Assembly (NCBI RefSeq): GCF_022448905.1
Contig: NZ_JAKVCW010000006.1
Coordinates: forward strand, 186,001-250,000
Source of the DNA: Shimia sp.
GTDB lineage: Bacteria; Pseudomonadota; Alphaproteobacteria; Rhodobacterales; Rhodobacteraceae
Direction of reading: 5' to 3'
Length of the DNA: 64,000 nt
Within the stretch, counting starts at the first letter, position 1; each line of letters starts with the position of its first letter. The notes beneath the pieces are model-generated. The model searched no databases and was not told the DNA's origin. It worked only from the letters and a program-made list of their open reading frames with translations. The translations under genes and the position numbers were made by a program. Positions 28,173 to 37,216 of the stretch are shown here, one piece after another.

Positions 28173-29579
28173 TTAGAGCAGCGGAGAAAACAAACGTGTA
28201 ATGGGCGCGCCAATCTGGATGTGCAGCGGTTGCTCACTTAGGGTTTTGTCCAGGAGGAAAGACTTGGCAAAGTCGGTCTTGAACATGTCTTCCAGGTCGT
28301 CAGCTGCACGCGCATCAAACATAACAGCCATGGTTTCGAAATTTAGAACAAACGAGCGGTTGTCCATGTTTGTCGTTCCCACCGCCGCGAGGCTGTTATC
28401 TACCAAAACGGCCTTCTGGTGCATGAACCCATCTGTAAAGCGCCAGATTTGTGCACCGGCTTCACGCACTTCGTCAAAATAGGCAAAGGCAGCGAGCCAA
28501 ACTGTTTTGTGGTCAATATTGTCTGGCACGAGAATCCGCACGTCGATGCCCTTGAGAGCCGCATGTTTGATCGCAGTCAGCACATGTACATCAGGCACAA
28601 AGTAAGGCGACGCGATCCAGACTCTTTCCTTGGCGTTTGCCAAAGCAGAGAAGAAGAACATCGCCCCGGTTTCCAATTTGTCACCAGGTCCGGTTGGCAC
28701 AATTAGGCCCGCCATATCCTCATCGGCTCGACCGCTTTGCCAATTCAGATCAGTAAGTAGATTTTCCTCGGTGGTCCAATGCCAGTCCTCGGCAAAAATC
28801 AACTGGAGCTGACTGACCACCGGCCCTTTTAGCCGCACGTGCGTGTCCCGCCAGTTGCCAAACTTCGGGTTTAACCCGAGATACTCGTCCCCAACATTAA
28901 GCCCACCGGTGAAGGCCGTGGTGCCATCAATCACAACCGTCTTGCGGTGGTTGCGGAAGTTCAGTTGAAAGCGGTTTTTGGGAACACGCATTTGCGACGG
29001 CTCAACAATCTGAGCGCCGACATCGCGCAGGGCTTGCCGGTATTCATGCCCGAGTTTGTGGCTCCCCACCGGATCATACAGCACACGTACAGTGACGCCG
29101 CGCTCCGCTGCCGCGATCAGGTGCCGCTGCAGGCGCTTGCCAAGTCCATCGCCATGAATGATGTAGAACTGAACAAGCACATAGGTTTGCGCGCTATCAA
29201 TGGCGGCAAAGATCGCATCAAACGTCTCTTCGCCGTCAATCAAAAGCTCCATGGCGTTGCCACGTGCGACGGGTAGATCGGAAATCGCTTCAAGTGCTTT
29301 GGTCGGGAAAGTCGAGGGGACTTCCGGCTTCAGGGCTTCACTGACTTCCTGGATGCGCTCGATGATTTCCTCGCTGTCTCGTCGACCGGTCACATAGTGC
29401 TCAAATTTGTGGTGCCCTAAAAACAGATAGGCGGGCACGGCGATATAGGGGGCTGCGATCAGGAAAACGACCCAGCCTACCGAGCCTTGCGAGGTGCGAG
29501 AATACTTTACGGCACGCCAGGCCATCACCAGCGCGGTCAGCTCCAAAAGTACAAAACAGACAGCCAGAAATGTGGCCAT
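28173..29579 (-). CDS. cls: Cardiolipin synthase, phospholipase D family
   Basis: The 468-residue membrane enzyme joins two phosphatidylglycerol molecules to cardiolipin and glycerol. Two N-terminal membrane segments (residues 2-20 and 35-55) are followed by two PLD catalytic motifs: HRKTVVIDG in the first half and HQKAVLVD in the second, with the flanking NVGDEYLG and TTNMDNRSFVLNFE blocks typical of bacterial Cls. It is convergent with hpsN, only 17 bases apart, and without an evident terminator. Confidence 0.94.
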   Translation of the reverse strand: MATFLAVCFVLLELTALVMAWRAVKYSRTSQGSVGWVVFLIAAPYIAVPAYLFLGHHKFEHYVTGRRDSEEIIERIQEVSEALKPEVPSTFPTKALEAISDLPVARGNAMELLIDGEETFDAIFAAIDSAQTYVLVQFYIIHGDGLGKRLQRHLIAAAERGVTVRVLYDPVGSHKLGHEYRQALRDVGAQIVEPSQMRVPKNRFQLNFRNHRKTVVIDGTTAFTGGLNVGDEYLGLNPKFGNWRDTHVRLKGPVVSQLQLIFAEDWHWTTEENLLTDLNWQSGRADEDMAGLIVPTGPGDKLETGAMFFFSALANAKERVWIASPYFVPDVHVLTAIKHAALKGIDVRILVPDNIDHKTVWLAAFAYFDEVREAGAQIWRFTDGFMHQKAVLVDNSLAAVGTTNMDNRSFVLNFETMAVMFDARAADDLEDMFKTDFAKSFLLDKTLSEQPLHIQIGAPITRLFSPLL

Positions 29580-29887
29580 AAAGGTCTCCTATATAGTAGG
29601 GCAGTCGCTGACCTGAGTGTCGTCTCCAAAAGCCTAGCGTACAGGCCTTGGTTGCGCCAACCGCGTTTTCACTTGTGTGCAGGACCAAGCAAGACAGCAA
29701 AAGGCAACTGGCCCAAAACGCAAATACTTCGGCAAAACGCTTGCCAGCCTTCCAAATGGGCTGTAAAGGGCGCGGGTTCCTTACTGGAATCTTGAGGCGG
29801 GGTGATTCCCGCCTTTTGGGTTCGATGAGGGTTTGCGATGGTCGCGGATCCTCCTCTCAACTCCAACGCCTAAAAAAGGCTGACGAA
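29580..29887. other. Intergenic region between cls and rpsJ
   Basis: This 308-bp divergent region contains no credible gene. It must hold the cls promoter and the promoter and leader of the first ribosomal block. I could not pick a convincing -35/-10 pair. The only clear structure is the hairpin at 29796-29817. No tufA or fusA gene lies here, unlike in many genomes where they precede rpsJ. Confidence 0.6.
29796..29817 (+). promoter_or_regulatory. Terminator-like hairpin in the rpsJ leader
   Basis: GGCGGG (29796-29801) pairs perfectly with CCCGCC (29808-29813) over the loop GTGATT, followed by TTTT. It lies 70 bases before rpsJ, so it could be an attenuator of the rpsJ-rplW block, or the end of an unseen short transcript. 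Confidence 0.55.
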
Positions 29888-30196
29888 ATGCAAAGTCAAA
29901 ACATTCGCATTCGGCTGAAGGCTTTTGATTACCGTGTGCTGGACGCAAGCACTCAGGAAATCGTGAACACTGCAAAGCGCACCGGCGCGCAGGTTCGTGG
30001 CCCGATCCCACTTCCCAACAAGATTGAGAAGTTCACCGTTCTGCGTGGTCCACACGTAGACAAGAAATCCCGCGATCAGTTCGAGATCCGTACGCACAAG
30101 CGTCTTCTCGACATCGTAGATCCGACCCCGCAGACCGTAGACGCGCTGATGAAGCTCGATCTGGCGGCCGGCGTGGACGTACAGATCTCTGTTTAA
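29888..30196 (+). CDS. rpsJ: 30S ribosomal protein S10
   Basis: S10 has 102 residues, the standard length, beginning [15 protein letters not shown] and containing the conserved [19 protein letters not shown] loop that reaches into the 30S head. S10 also takes part in NusB-dependent antitermination. The frame is open far upstream, but homology begins at 29888. It is the first gene of the rpsJ-rplC-rplD-rplW block. Confidence 0.98.
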   Translation: MQSQNIRIRLKAFDYRVLDASTQEIVNTAKRTGAQVRGPIPLPNKIEKFTVLRGPHVDKKSRDQFEIRTHKRLLDIVDPTPQTVDALMKLDLAAGVDVQISV

Positions 30197-30208
30197 GGAG
30201 TTTATCTG

Positions 30209-30934
30209 ATGCGTTCCGGTATTATCGCAAAGAAAGTGGGCATGACCCGCTTGTTCATGGAAGACGGCAAGCAGATCCCTGTGACCGTTCTTTCCCTCGA
30301 CGGCCTGCAGGTTGTTGCTCAGCGCACCGAAGAGAAAGACGGCTACACCGCCGTTCAGCTCGGCGCTGGCACTGCAAAAGCCAAGCGTACCTCCAAAGCC
30401 ATGCGTGGCCACTTCGCAGCAGCGAAAGTGGAACCAAAGCGCAAGCTGGTTGAGTTCCGCGTTCCAGCAGACGGCCTGATCGAAGTGGGCGCGGAAATCT
30501 CCGCAGAGCACTTCCTAGAAGGTCAGAAAGTGGACGTTGCGGGCACCTCCATCGGTAAAGGTTTTGCCGGTGCGATGAAGCGCCACAACTTCGGCGGTCT
30601 GCGCGCAACACACGGTGTTTCGATCAGCCACCGTTCCCACGGCTCCACTGGTCAATGTCAGGATCCCGGTAAGGTTTTCAAAGGCAAGAAAATGGCCGGC
30701 CACATGGGTGCCGTACGTGTGACCACACAGAACCTGGAAGTTGTCAAAACTGACGCCGACCGTGGTCTTCTGTTCATCAAAGGTGCCGTACCTGGCTCCA
30801 AAGGTGGTTGGGTCTCCGTGAAGGACGCCGTGAAGAAGAAAGCTCCTGAAGGTCTGCCTTTCCCGGCAGCCGTAAAAGCAGCAGCGACCGAAGCTCCGGC
30901 TGAAGAAGCACCTGCGGAAGGTGGTGAAGCATGA
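30209..30934 (+). CDS. rplC: 50S ribosomal protein L3
   Basis: L3 has 241 residues. The start [14 protein letters not shown], the central [18 protein letters not shown] and [28 protein letters not shown] blocks (in the latter the methylatable glutamine region) are diagnostic. The C-terminus carries an Ala/Glu/Pro-rich tail of about 25 residues, common in alphaproteobacteria. It follows rpsJ by 12 bases behind AAGGAG and overlaps rplD by ATGA. Confidence 0.98.
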   Translation: MRSGIIAKKVGMTRLFMEDGKQIPVTVLSLDGLQVVAQRTEEKDGYTAVQLGAGTAKAKRTSKAMRGHFAAAKVEPKRKLVEFRVPADGLIEVGAEISAEHFLEGQKVDVAGTSIGKGFAGAMKRHNFGGLRATHGVSISHRSHGSTGQCQDPGKVFKGKKMAGHMGAVRVTTQNLEVVKTDADRGLLFIKGAVPGSKGGWVSVKDAVKKKAPEGLPFPAAVKAAATEAPAEEAPAEGGEA

Positions 30935-31548
30935 AACTTGACGTGATCAAACTCGACGGCTCCAAAGCCGGTTCGGTTGAACTGTCCGAAGATCTGTTCG
31001 GTCAGGAACCACGTGCGGACATCCTGCACCGTGTGGTCCGTTGGCAGCGTAACAACGCACAGGCCGGCACCCACAAGGTAAAGACCCGTTCCGAAACTTC
31101 CTACTCCACCAAAAAGATCTATCGCCAAAAAGGCACCGGCGGCGCACGCCACGGTGACCGTAACGCGCCGATCTTCCGCGGTGGTGGCATCTACAAAGGT
31201 CCAGTTGTCCGTTCCCACGGCCACGACCTGCCAAAGAAGTTCCGTAAGCTGGGTCTGAAGCACGCGCTGTCCGCGAAAGCGAAAGCAGGCGAGCTGGTTG
31301 TGATCGAAGACGCCGCATCCGAAGGCAAGACCGCCGCTCTGGCCAAACAGGTGAAGAACCTGGGCTGGAAACGTGCTCTGGTCATCGACGGTGCCGAGGT
31401 CAACGAAGGCTTCCTGAAAGCATCGCGCAACATCGAAGGTCTGGACATCCTGCCAACGATGGGTGCGAACGTTTATGACATCCTCAAGCGTGACACCCTG
31501 GTGATCACCAAAGCGGGGATCGAAGCACTGGAGGCTCGACTGAAATGA
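30931..31548 (+). CDS. rplD: 50S ribosomal protein L4
   Basis: L4 has 205 residues with the long exit-tunnel loop ([25 protein letters not shown] region, about residues 45-90). In E. coli L4 represses its own S10 operon; no E. coli-type S10 leader could be recognised here. It overlaps both neighbours by four bases, indicating coupled translation. Confidence 0.98.
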   Translation: MKLDVIKLDGSKAGSVELSEDLFGQEPRADILHRVVRWQRNNAQAGTHKVKTRSETSYSTKKIYRQKGTGGARHGDRNAPIFRGGGIYKGPVVRSHGHDLPKKFRKLGLKHALSAKAKAGELVVIEDAASEGKTAALAKQVKNLGWKRALVIDGAEVNEGFLKASRNIEGLDILPTMGANVYDILKRDTLVITKAGIEALEARLK

Positions 31549-31841
31549 GCGCTAAGGCAGAACACTACGATGTGATCCGCGCGCCGGTCATCACCGAGAA
31601 ATCCACCATGGCGTCTGAGAACGGCGCAGTGGTTTTCGAAGTGGCGATCGACAGCAACAAACCACAGATCAAAGAAGCCGTTGAAGCTCTCTTTGGTGTG
31701 AAGGTCAAAGCGGTCAACACCACCATCACCAAGGGTAAAGTCAAACGTTTCCGCGGCCAGCTTGGCAAGCGTAAAGACGTGAAAAAGGCTTACGTGACCT
31801 TGGAAGAAGGCAACACGATCGACGTGTCCACCGGACTGTAA
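31545..31841 (+). CDS. rplW: 50S ribosomal protein L23
   Basis: L23 has 98 residues, with [14 protein letters not shown] near the N-terminus and the [19 protein letters not shown] segment. It lies at the tunnel exit and docks trigger factor and SRP. It is the last gene of the first block: the rplB gene that normally follows immediately is 2.5 kb away, behind a strong terminator and three unrelated genes. Confidence 0.98.
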   Translation: MSAKAEHYDVIRAPVITEKSTMASENGAVVFEVAIDSNKPQIKEAVEALFGVKVKAVNTTITKGKVKRFRGQLGKRKDVKKAYVTLEEGNTIDVSTGL

Positions 31842-31860
31842 GATCCGCCTAAAAATTAGG

Positions 31861-31895
31861 GGCCGTCCGAGAAATCGGGCGGCCTCTTTCTTTTT
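31861..31895 (+). terminator. Strong terminator after rplW
   Basis: GGCCGTCCGA (31861-31870) pairs with TCGGGCGGCC (31875-31884) over a GAAA tetraloop, with one G-T wobble, and is followed by TCTTTCTTTTT. It ends the first ribosomal block. Confidence 0.95.
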
Positions 31896-31968
31896 GTGTT
31901 GAGATTTTTGCCCATCTGACTAGGTGTGGGGTAGTGTAGGTCATATTTTAAACCTTCAGGACAATACC

Positions 31969-32643
31969 GTGTATTCTCACACAATTTCATTTCGCGACGA
32001 TGAGACATCGCGCACCAACGATCAACGAACTTTTCTGATCTTCGGGGTCAATCGCGGGGGTACAACAGCCACGGCCGGCGCGCTGCGTCGCCTGGGGGTT
32101 TTTCTCGGAGATGACATCGGTGGCAATCTTGAAGACAAGCTGTTTCGCAAGCGCCTCGGGCTGGACGCCATTCGCGCGACCGTTGCTAATCGCAATGCGA
32201 GCCATGACGTCTGGGGGTGGAAACACCCGCATCCGCATCAGTACATTGACGATCTTTTGCCGGATTTGCGCAATCCGCGCTTGATCCTTGTGACGCGGGA
32301 TTTGACCGCCAACGCGGCTGGCGTGACCTCCTGGGACCGCGAAGATGTGGATAAGGCGCTGGCGATGTACTTGAGGCAGACCCAGAAAAACGCGGACCTG
32401 ATCCGCCGGGTCGACTGCCCGGTTTTGTTGGTGAGCTATGAGAAACTCCTGATAAGGTCGGATCTCGTACTGCGCGATATGGCGCATTTCTGCGGCCTGA
32501 CTCCGTCCTCTTCGGCATTTGCCCATGCGGTCGACTTCATCCAGCCCGGGTCTTATCAGCACGGCGAGGCTCAAGATTTGACGCTTGCCGAAAAACTGCG
32601 CCATCGCGGTAGCCGGATCAAAAGGGCGATCCTACGGCGTTAG
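31969..32643 (+). CDS. Sulfotransferase-like P-loop protein
   Basis: The protein of about 224 residues has a sulfotransferase-type 5'-phosphosulfate loop, FGVNRGGTTATA, at residues 25-36, and a later LVTRDLTANAAG strand that resembles the 3'-phosphate-binding block. It is shorter than most sulfotransferases (about 250-300 residues) and the acceptor is unknown. I chose the GTG at 31969 because TCAGGA precedes it; a GTG at 31924 is possible but has no ribosome site. It sits alone between the rplW terminator and a SnoaL-like gene inside the ribosomal cluster. Confidence 0.7.
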   Translation: MYSHTISFRDDETSRTNDQRTFLIFGVNRGGTTATAGALRRLGVFLGDDIGGNLEDKLFRKRLGLDAIRATVANRNASHDVWGWKHPHPHQYIDDLLPDLRNPRLILVTRDLTANAAGVTSWDREDVDKALAMYLRQTQKNADLIRRVDCPVLLVSYEKLLIRSDLVLRDMAHFCGLTPSSSAFAHAVDFIQPGSYQHGEAQDLTLAEKLRHRGSRIKRAILRR

Positions 32644-32808
32644 GTTGCATCGCGGTGTTCCGCCGGGATTTCTGCGCGCGATGATGTCCATCAGGGTCAT
32701 TGAATAATTCTCCTCCGGTTATGACCTCCGCCACATCTCTTCATTGGGCAGGCGAAGTCTGCTTCTCTATGTCTTTCGCCAAGGCGCATGACGAGAAAGG
32801 ACAGAGAA

Positions 32809-33195
32809 ATGAACACACAGGCTGAGTTGTTTGAGGCGGTACAGACGTATTTTGACGGGCTGTTTTACTGCGACAAAGAAAAGCTCGATGCGGTGTTTCA
32901 CCCAGCGGCGAGCCTGTTTGATGTCGAGAAGGGCGAGATTTTCGCAGAGCCGATTGCGAGCTTTAATGCTGATGTGGGTGGCAATGCGGCCAACTCTCCA
33001 CATGCGCTTGGACAGCAGATGGATGCGGAGATTTTGATGGTGGACTACCTGACGCCCCAAAGCGCCCTGGTCAAAATCCGCTTCCGCGCGCGGCGCAATG
33101 TGTATCAGGACCACCTGTCGATGCTGAAAGGCGAGAACGGTTGGCAGATCGTGGCAAAGGTCTGGATGCTGGAGAAGGTGATGGCGGAGATTTGA
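32809..33195 (+). CDS. SnoaL/NTF2-like protein (lumazine-binding-like)
   Basis: The 128-residue protein has the cone-shaped NTF2 fold pattern: a helical N-terminus (AELFEAVQTYFDGLFYCDKEKLDAVFHPAA), then strands ending in ENGWQIVAKVWMLEK. This matches the 'putative lumazine-binding' subgroup, whose members are enzymes or binding proteins of varied function. The start at 32809 follows GAAAGGACAGAG. No partner gene indicates the role. Confidence 0.8.
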   Translation: MNTQAELFEAVQTYFDGLFYCDKEKLDAVFHPAASLFDVEKGEIFAEPIASFNADVGGNAANSPHALGQQMDAEILMVDYLTPQSALVKIRFRARRNVYQDHLSMLKGENGWQIVAKVWMLEKVMAEI

Positions 33196-33283
33196 GAGCG
33201 CACGTCACAACGCGACATTGGTCATCCTGCCAAAAAGCATTCCGCGCCCAATTTAGCTATTCCTGTTTTCACTTCGGTTTGCG

Positions 33284-33913
33284 ATGAGTAAACCGATGAA
33301 GAATTTGAGAAATGGAAGTTTCTCGGTTGGAAAAATGGAGCTTGAAATGCTTCCAAGACCAGTTCGGACGCTACTTTGGATAGTGTCCGGCGCCGTATTT
33401 TTGGCCGGTTACTTGGCCACATTTGCTAGCATCGGCGGTCCGAAATTTTTGCCGAGCCCTATGTGGGCCAAGGCTTCACTTTGGATTGTCCTTCCTTTGG
33501 GATTGCTCACAGGCGCTTTCCTTCTGCTAGAGATCAAAAGGGAAAAGGCAGGGCGGTTCAAAAACTTTGGGCCGTTGCGCAGAGCCTTTTTGTACGTTTT
33601 GACGGTATTGATTTGTTTTTGTTTTGCGTTGTTCGCAGTAACAAATGGCGTGCCTTTGCTATTATCGCAATACAAGGGGTCGCCGGTACAGTTCGAGTAC
33701 ATCGTCGCGGATCCAATTCCAAAGCGACGAAAATACTGCAAGAGCTCGATAAAACTGAAGGAACCCATTTTAGCGCTGGGTCAGATTTGTGGTGTTTCAG
33801 AAGAATTCGCCGCCGAGCTAGAGGATGGTTCGACGGTTTTGATTTCTGGGGAAGGCACCAAGCTTGGACTTTATGTGGAACAAATCCAAGTCATTAAAGG
33901 TGACACACTATAA
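33284..33913 (+). CDS. Hypothetical membrane protein
   Basis: This protein of 209 residues has three predicted membrane segments (about 27-48, 62-82 and 103-125) followed by a soluble C-terminal domain of about 80 residues with two cysteines. I do not recognise its family. The gene is clearly more AT-rich than its neighbours, has no convincing ribosome site, and lies in the insertion between rplW and rplB, which fits recent acquisition. Confidence 0.6.
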   Translation: MSKPMKNLRNGSFSVGKMELEMLPRPVRTLLWIVSGAVFLAGYLATFASIGGPKFLPSPMWAKASLWIVLPLGLLTGAFLLLEIKREKAGRFKNFGPLRRAFLYVLTVLICFCFALFAVTNGVPLLLSQYKGSPVQFEYIVADPIPKRRKYCKSSIKLKEPILALGQICGVSEEFAAELEDGSTVLISGEGTKLGLYVEQIQVIKGDTL

Positions 33914-34319
33914 GTGCTATCCAGCGCGAAACAGCGGCCGATAGGCCGCCGCGCATCGACGACGCGCCCCCACGCGGCGGCGATTTGGGGAGGCTAGCGC
34001 GCCCTCGATAGGACCTACTGACGTGGCCGGGATCAACTGGCAGGCACTTAGGTTTGGATCGCCACCACGCGCGTCGTCGATGCGCGGCTTAGCGGTGGAC
34101 GAGGGCGCAAGCCAAGAAAAACAAGCGCTCCTATAGACACCCCCTCTCATCCAAGCTATATCGCGCGGGTCGTGTAGCCTCAGATTCGTTCTGGGGCTGC
34201 TCGCCTTTTGAACCGGGGACCTTCGGGGCCCTAAAAACTTGGCCACCTTCGGGGGGCTTTAACATCGCCGGGTCTGACCAATTTCCACAGACCGGGCTGC
34301 TATACGGAAGACAGAAAGC
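33914..34319 (+). promoter_or_regulatory. Structured leader region upstream of rplB
   Basis: This 406-bp region has no credible gene but is rich in base-paired elements. GCGGCC/GGCCGC forms a hairpin (33934-33949). GCCGCCGCG (33945-33953) pairs with CGCGGCGGC (33973-33981). A perfect 19-bp inverted repeat joins 33949-33967 with 34069-34087. The last two pairings share bases and exclude each other. Two short TTCG-loop hairpins follow at 34216-34260, the second ending in TTT. The promoter of the rplB block must lie here, but I could not define it. Confidence 0.6.
34216..34260 (+). promoter_or_regulatory. Tandem TTCG-loop hairpins in the rplB leader
   Basis: GGGACC-TTCG-GGGCCC (34216-34231) and GCCACC-TTCG-GGGGGC (34242-34257) are two similar six-step stems, each with one A-G mismatch. 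The second is followed by TTT, 60 bases before rplB, and looks like an attenuator. Confidence 0.5.
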
Positions 34320-35162
34320 ATGGCACTCAAGTCGTACAAGCCGACGACGCCGGGCCAGCGTGGGCTGGTGCTGATCGACCGTTCGGAACTTTGGAAAGGA
34401 CGTCCCGTCAAAGCTCTCACCGAGGGTTTGACGAAATCGGGCGGCCGGAACAACACCGGACGGATCACCTCGCGTCGTCGTGGTGGTGGCGCAAAACGCC
34501 TTTACCGGATCGTTGACTTCAAACGGAACAAATTTGATGTTGCGGCAACCGTTGAGCGGATCGAATACGACCCGAACCGGACCGCGTTCATCGCACTGAT
34601 CAAATATGATGACGGCGAGCAAGCCTACATCCTCGCACCACAGCGTCTTGCCGTGGGTGACAAGGTTGTTGCGTCTGCAAAGGCCGACATCAAGCCGGGC
34701 AACGCAATGCCGTTCTCGGGCATGCCGATCGGTACCATCATTCACAACATCGAACTGAAACCAGGCAAAGGCGGCCAGATCGCTCGCGCAGCTGGTACCT
34801 ACGCTCAGTTTGTTGGTCGTGACGGTGGCTACGCTCAGATCCGCCTGTCCTCTGGCGAACTGCGCCTCGTGCGTCAGGAATGCATGGCCACCGTTGGTGC
34901 CGTGTCCAACCCTGACAACTCCAACCAGAACTTCGGTAAAGCCGGCCGTATGCGCCACAAAGGCAAGCGTCCGTCGGTTCGTGGTGTGGTTATGAACCCG
35001 ATCGATCACCCACACGGTGGTGGTGAAGGTCGTACCTCCGGTGGTCGCCACCCAGTGACACCATGGGGTAAGCCGACCAAAGGTGCACGTACCCGCAACA
35101 AAAACAAAGCGTCGCAAAAGCTTATTATCCGCTCGCGTCACGCCAAGAAGAAGGGGCGTTAA
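34320..35162 (+). CDS. rplB: 50S ribosomal protein L2
   Basis: L2 is 280 residues long and complete, opening [16 protein letters not shown] and ending with the conserved [18 protein letters not shown] tail. The peptidyl-transferase-associated loop [18 protein letters not shown] carries the essential histidine. It is the first gene of a separate block, rplB-rpsS-rplV-rpsC-rplP. Confidence 0.98.
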   Translation: MALKSYKPTTPGQRGLVLIDRSELWKGRPVKALTEGLTKSGGRNNTGRITSRRRGGGAKRLYRIVDFKRNKFDVAATVERIEYDPNRTAFIALIKYDDGEQAYILAPQRLAVGDKVVASAKADIKPGNAMPFSGMPIGTIIHNIELKPGKGGQIARAAGTYAQFVGRDGGYAQIRLSSGELRLVRQECMATVGAVSNPDNSNQNFGKAGRMRHKGKRPSVRGVVMNPIDHPHGGGEGRTSGGRHPVTPWGKPTKGARTRNKNKASQKLIIRSRHAKKKGR

Positions 35163-35165
35163 TAG

Positions 35166-35444
35166 ATGTCTCGCTCTGTATGGAAAGGCCCTTTTGTGGA
35201 TGCTTACGTGCTTAAGAAAGCCGAAGCAGCCCGTGAATCCGGCCGCAATGAAGTGATCAAAATCTGGTCCCGTCGTTCCACCATCCTGCCCCAGTTCGTG
35301 GGTCTGACTTTTGGTGTGTACAACGGCAAGAAACACATCCCTGTCAACGTCACTGAAGACATGATTGGTCAGAAGTTTGGTGAGTACTCGCCAACTCGGA
35401 CCTACTACGGTCACGCAGCTGACAAAAAAGCGAAACGGAAGTAA
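35166..35444 (+). CDS. rpsS: 30S ribosomal protein S19
   Basis: S19 has 92 residues, with [12 protein letters not shown] at the start and the [23 protein letters not shown] block that contacts 16S rRNA in the 30S head next to S13. It follows rplB by three bases. Confidence 0.98.
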   Translation: MSRSVWKGPFVDAYVLKKAEAARESGRNEVIKIWSRRSTILPQFVGLTFGVYNGKKHIPVNVTEDMIGQKFGEYSPTRTYYGHAADKKAKRK

Positions 35445-35447
35445 GTC

Positions 35448-35828
35448 ATGGGCAAGGTAAAGAACCCCCGCCGCGTGGCTGAAAACGAAGCAATGGCGAA
35501 AACTCGCATGCTTCGCACCAGCCCGCAGAAACTGAACCTGGTTGCTGGCATGATCCGCGGCAAGAAAGTTGAGAAGGCTCTGACCGACCTGACTTTCTCC
35601 AACAAGCGTATCGCAGCAGACGTGAAGAAGTGCCTTCAGTCCGCAATTGCCAACGCCGAAAACAACCACAACCTGGACGTCGACAGCCTGATCGTTGCCG
35701 AAGCCTATGTGGGCAAGAACTTGACCATGAAGCGCGGTCGCCCGCGGGCCCGTGGTCGTTTCGGCAAGATCATCAAGCCGTTCTCTGAGCTCACCATCAA
35801 GGTGCGTCAAGTTGAGGAGCAAGCCTAA
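35448..35828 (+). CDS. rplV: 50S ribosomal protein L22
   Basis: L22 has 126 residues. The [24 protein letters not shown] segment and the tunnel-lining hairpin around [15 protein letters not shown] are conserved. The latter is where macrolide-resistance changes occur in other bacteria; nothing unusual is seen here. Its stop overlaps the rpsC start. Confidence 0.98.
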   Translation: MGKVKNPRRVAENEAMAKTRMLRTSPQKLNLVAGMIRGKKVEKALTDLTFSNKRIAADVKKCLQSAIANAENNHNLDVDSLIVAEAYVGKNLTMKRGRPRARGRFGKIIKPFSELTIKVRQVEEQA

Positions 35829-36535
35829 TGGGTAACAAAGTCAATCCGATTGGCATGCGCCTGCAGGTGAACCGCACCTGGGACAGCCGCTGGTACGCTG
35901 ACACCAAGGACTATGGTGATCTTCTGCTGGAAGACATCAAAATCCGCGAGTTCATCAAGAACGAGTGTAAGCAAGCCGGTATCGCACGCGTGATCATTGA
36001 GCGCCCTCACAAGAAGTGCCGTGTGACTGTTCACACTGCGCGTCCGGGCGTGATCATCGGTAAGAAAGGCGCGGACATCGAGACTCTTCGCAAGAAGATC
36101 GCCGAGATGACCGACTCCGAGCTGCACCTCAACATCGTTGAAGTGCGCAAGCCGGAACTCGACGCAACGCTGGTTGGCGAGTCTATCGCTCAGCAGCTGG
36201 AGCGCCGTGTGTCTTTCCGTCGCGCAATGAAGCGTGCCGTTCAGAACGCCATGCGCATGGGCGCCCTGGGTATCCGGGTGAACGTTGCAGGTCGTCTGGG
36301 TGGTGCCGAGATCGCACGTACCGAATGGTATCGTGAAGGTCGCGTGCCTCTGCACACACTGCGTGCCGACATCGACTACGCACACGTGGAAGCTACCACC
36401 GCTTACGGGATCATTGGTATCAAAACCTGGATCTTCAAAGGCGAGATCATGGAGCACGATCCACAGGCGCGTGATCGCCGTGCACAAGAAGTCCAGGATG
36501 GCCCAGCACCTCGCGGTGCAGGCGGTCGTCGCTAA
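35828..36535 (+). CDS. rpsC: 30S ribosomal protein S3
   Basis: S3 has 235 residues, with [22 protein letters not shown] at the N-terminus (read in two conserved steps), the KH-domain motif [11 protein letters not shown] and the C-terminal [16 protein letters not shown] block that helps form the mRNA entry site. It shares its first base with the last base of rplV. Confidence 0.98.
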   Translation: MGNKVNPIGMRLQVNRTWDSRWYADTKDYGDLLLEDIKIREFIKNECKQAGIARVIIERPHKKCRVTVHTARPGVIIGKKGADIETLRKKIAEMTDSELHLNIVEVRKPELDATLVGESIAQQLERRVSFRRAMKRAVQNAMRMGALGIRVNVAGRLGGAEIARTEWYREGRVPLHTLRADIDYAHVEATTAYGIIGIKTWIFKGEIMEHDPQARDRRAQEVQDGPAPRGAGGRR

Positions 36536-36548
36536 GGGAGACTGATCA

Positions 36549-36962
36549 ATGCTTCAGCCAAAGCGTACTAAATTCCGCAAGATGCACAAAGGCCGCATCA
36601 AGGGTCTGGCGAAGGGTGGTTCCACCCTGAACTTCGGCTCCTTCGGCCTGAAGGCAACCACACCGGAGCGTGTGACTGCTCGCCAGATCGAGGCAGCACG
36701 TCGTGCGATGACCCGTCACATGAAACGTCAAGGTCGTGTTTGGATCCGTATCTTCCCAGACACTCCTGTGACCTCGAAGCCTACCGAAGTCCGTATGGGT
36801 AAAGGTAAAGGCTCCGTGGACTACTGGGCTTGCAAAGTGAAGCCAGGTCGCGTGATGTTCGAAATCGACGGTGTTGACGAAGACATCGCACGTGAGGCTC
36901 TGCGCCTCGCCGCGATGAAACTTCCGGTCAAAACCCGCGTCGTCGTTCGCGAAGACTGGTAA
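36549..36962 (+). CDS. rplP: 50S ribosomal protein L16
   Basis: L16 has 137 residues, opening [16 protein letters not shown] and containing the [17 protein letters not shown] segment whose arginine and neighbouring loop approach the A site. rpmC normally follows within a few bases; here a terminator and about 11 kb of unrelated genes intervene. Confidence 0.98.
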   Translation: MLQPKRTKFRKMHKGRIKGLAKGGSTLNFGSFGLKATTPERVTARQIEAARRAMTRHMKRQGRVWIRIFPDTPVTSKPTEVRMGKGKGSVDYWACKVKPGRVMFEIDGVDEDIAREALRLAAMKLPVKTRVVVREDW

Positions 36963-37002
36963 GGAAGTGAGGGGCTTGCCCCTCATGCCTGACAAGATTG
37001 AC

Positions 37003-37034
37003 CCTCTGCCGGAAGACCGGCGGAGGGTTTTTTG
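37003..37034 (+). terminator. Strong terminator after rplP
   Basis: CCCTCTGCCGG (37003-37013) pairs with CCGGCGGAGGG (37018-37028) around an AAGA loop, with one T-C mismatch, followed by six T. A second hairpin, GAGGGG/CCCCTC, lies just upstream at 36970-36985. Confidence 0.95.
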
Positions 37035-37159
37035 TATCCGCAGGGGAGCGTGCTGTTGCGGCAGTTTGTATGGGAGTGTCTTTGCTCTGCGCCACCGAGA
37101 CGCTTTAGGATTGGCTGGCGACGGCAATTCTTAGCGTAGGTAGGGACAATGCGCATGCT

Positions 37160-37189
37160 AAAAGGCCCCGCCGGTAGGCGAGGCCTTTT
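37160..37189 (-). terminator. Terminator of the chemoreceptor gene
   Basis: AAAAGGCC and GGCCTTTT flank a GC-rich CGCC/GGCG inner stem (37160-37188). Read on the minus strand it gives a long stem ending in TTTT, 28 bases past the chemoreceptor stop. The A and T tails make it potentially bidirectional. Confidence 0.85.
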
Positions 37190-37216
37190 GTTGTTACGTT
37201 GTTACCGATGCGAGGC

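Noticed and set aside
33949-34087. Reading the 19-bp inverted repeat as ends of a small transposable element
   Set aside because: The 101-bp interior has no gene and no target-site duplication was seen at the outer ends; an RNA structure is more likely.
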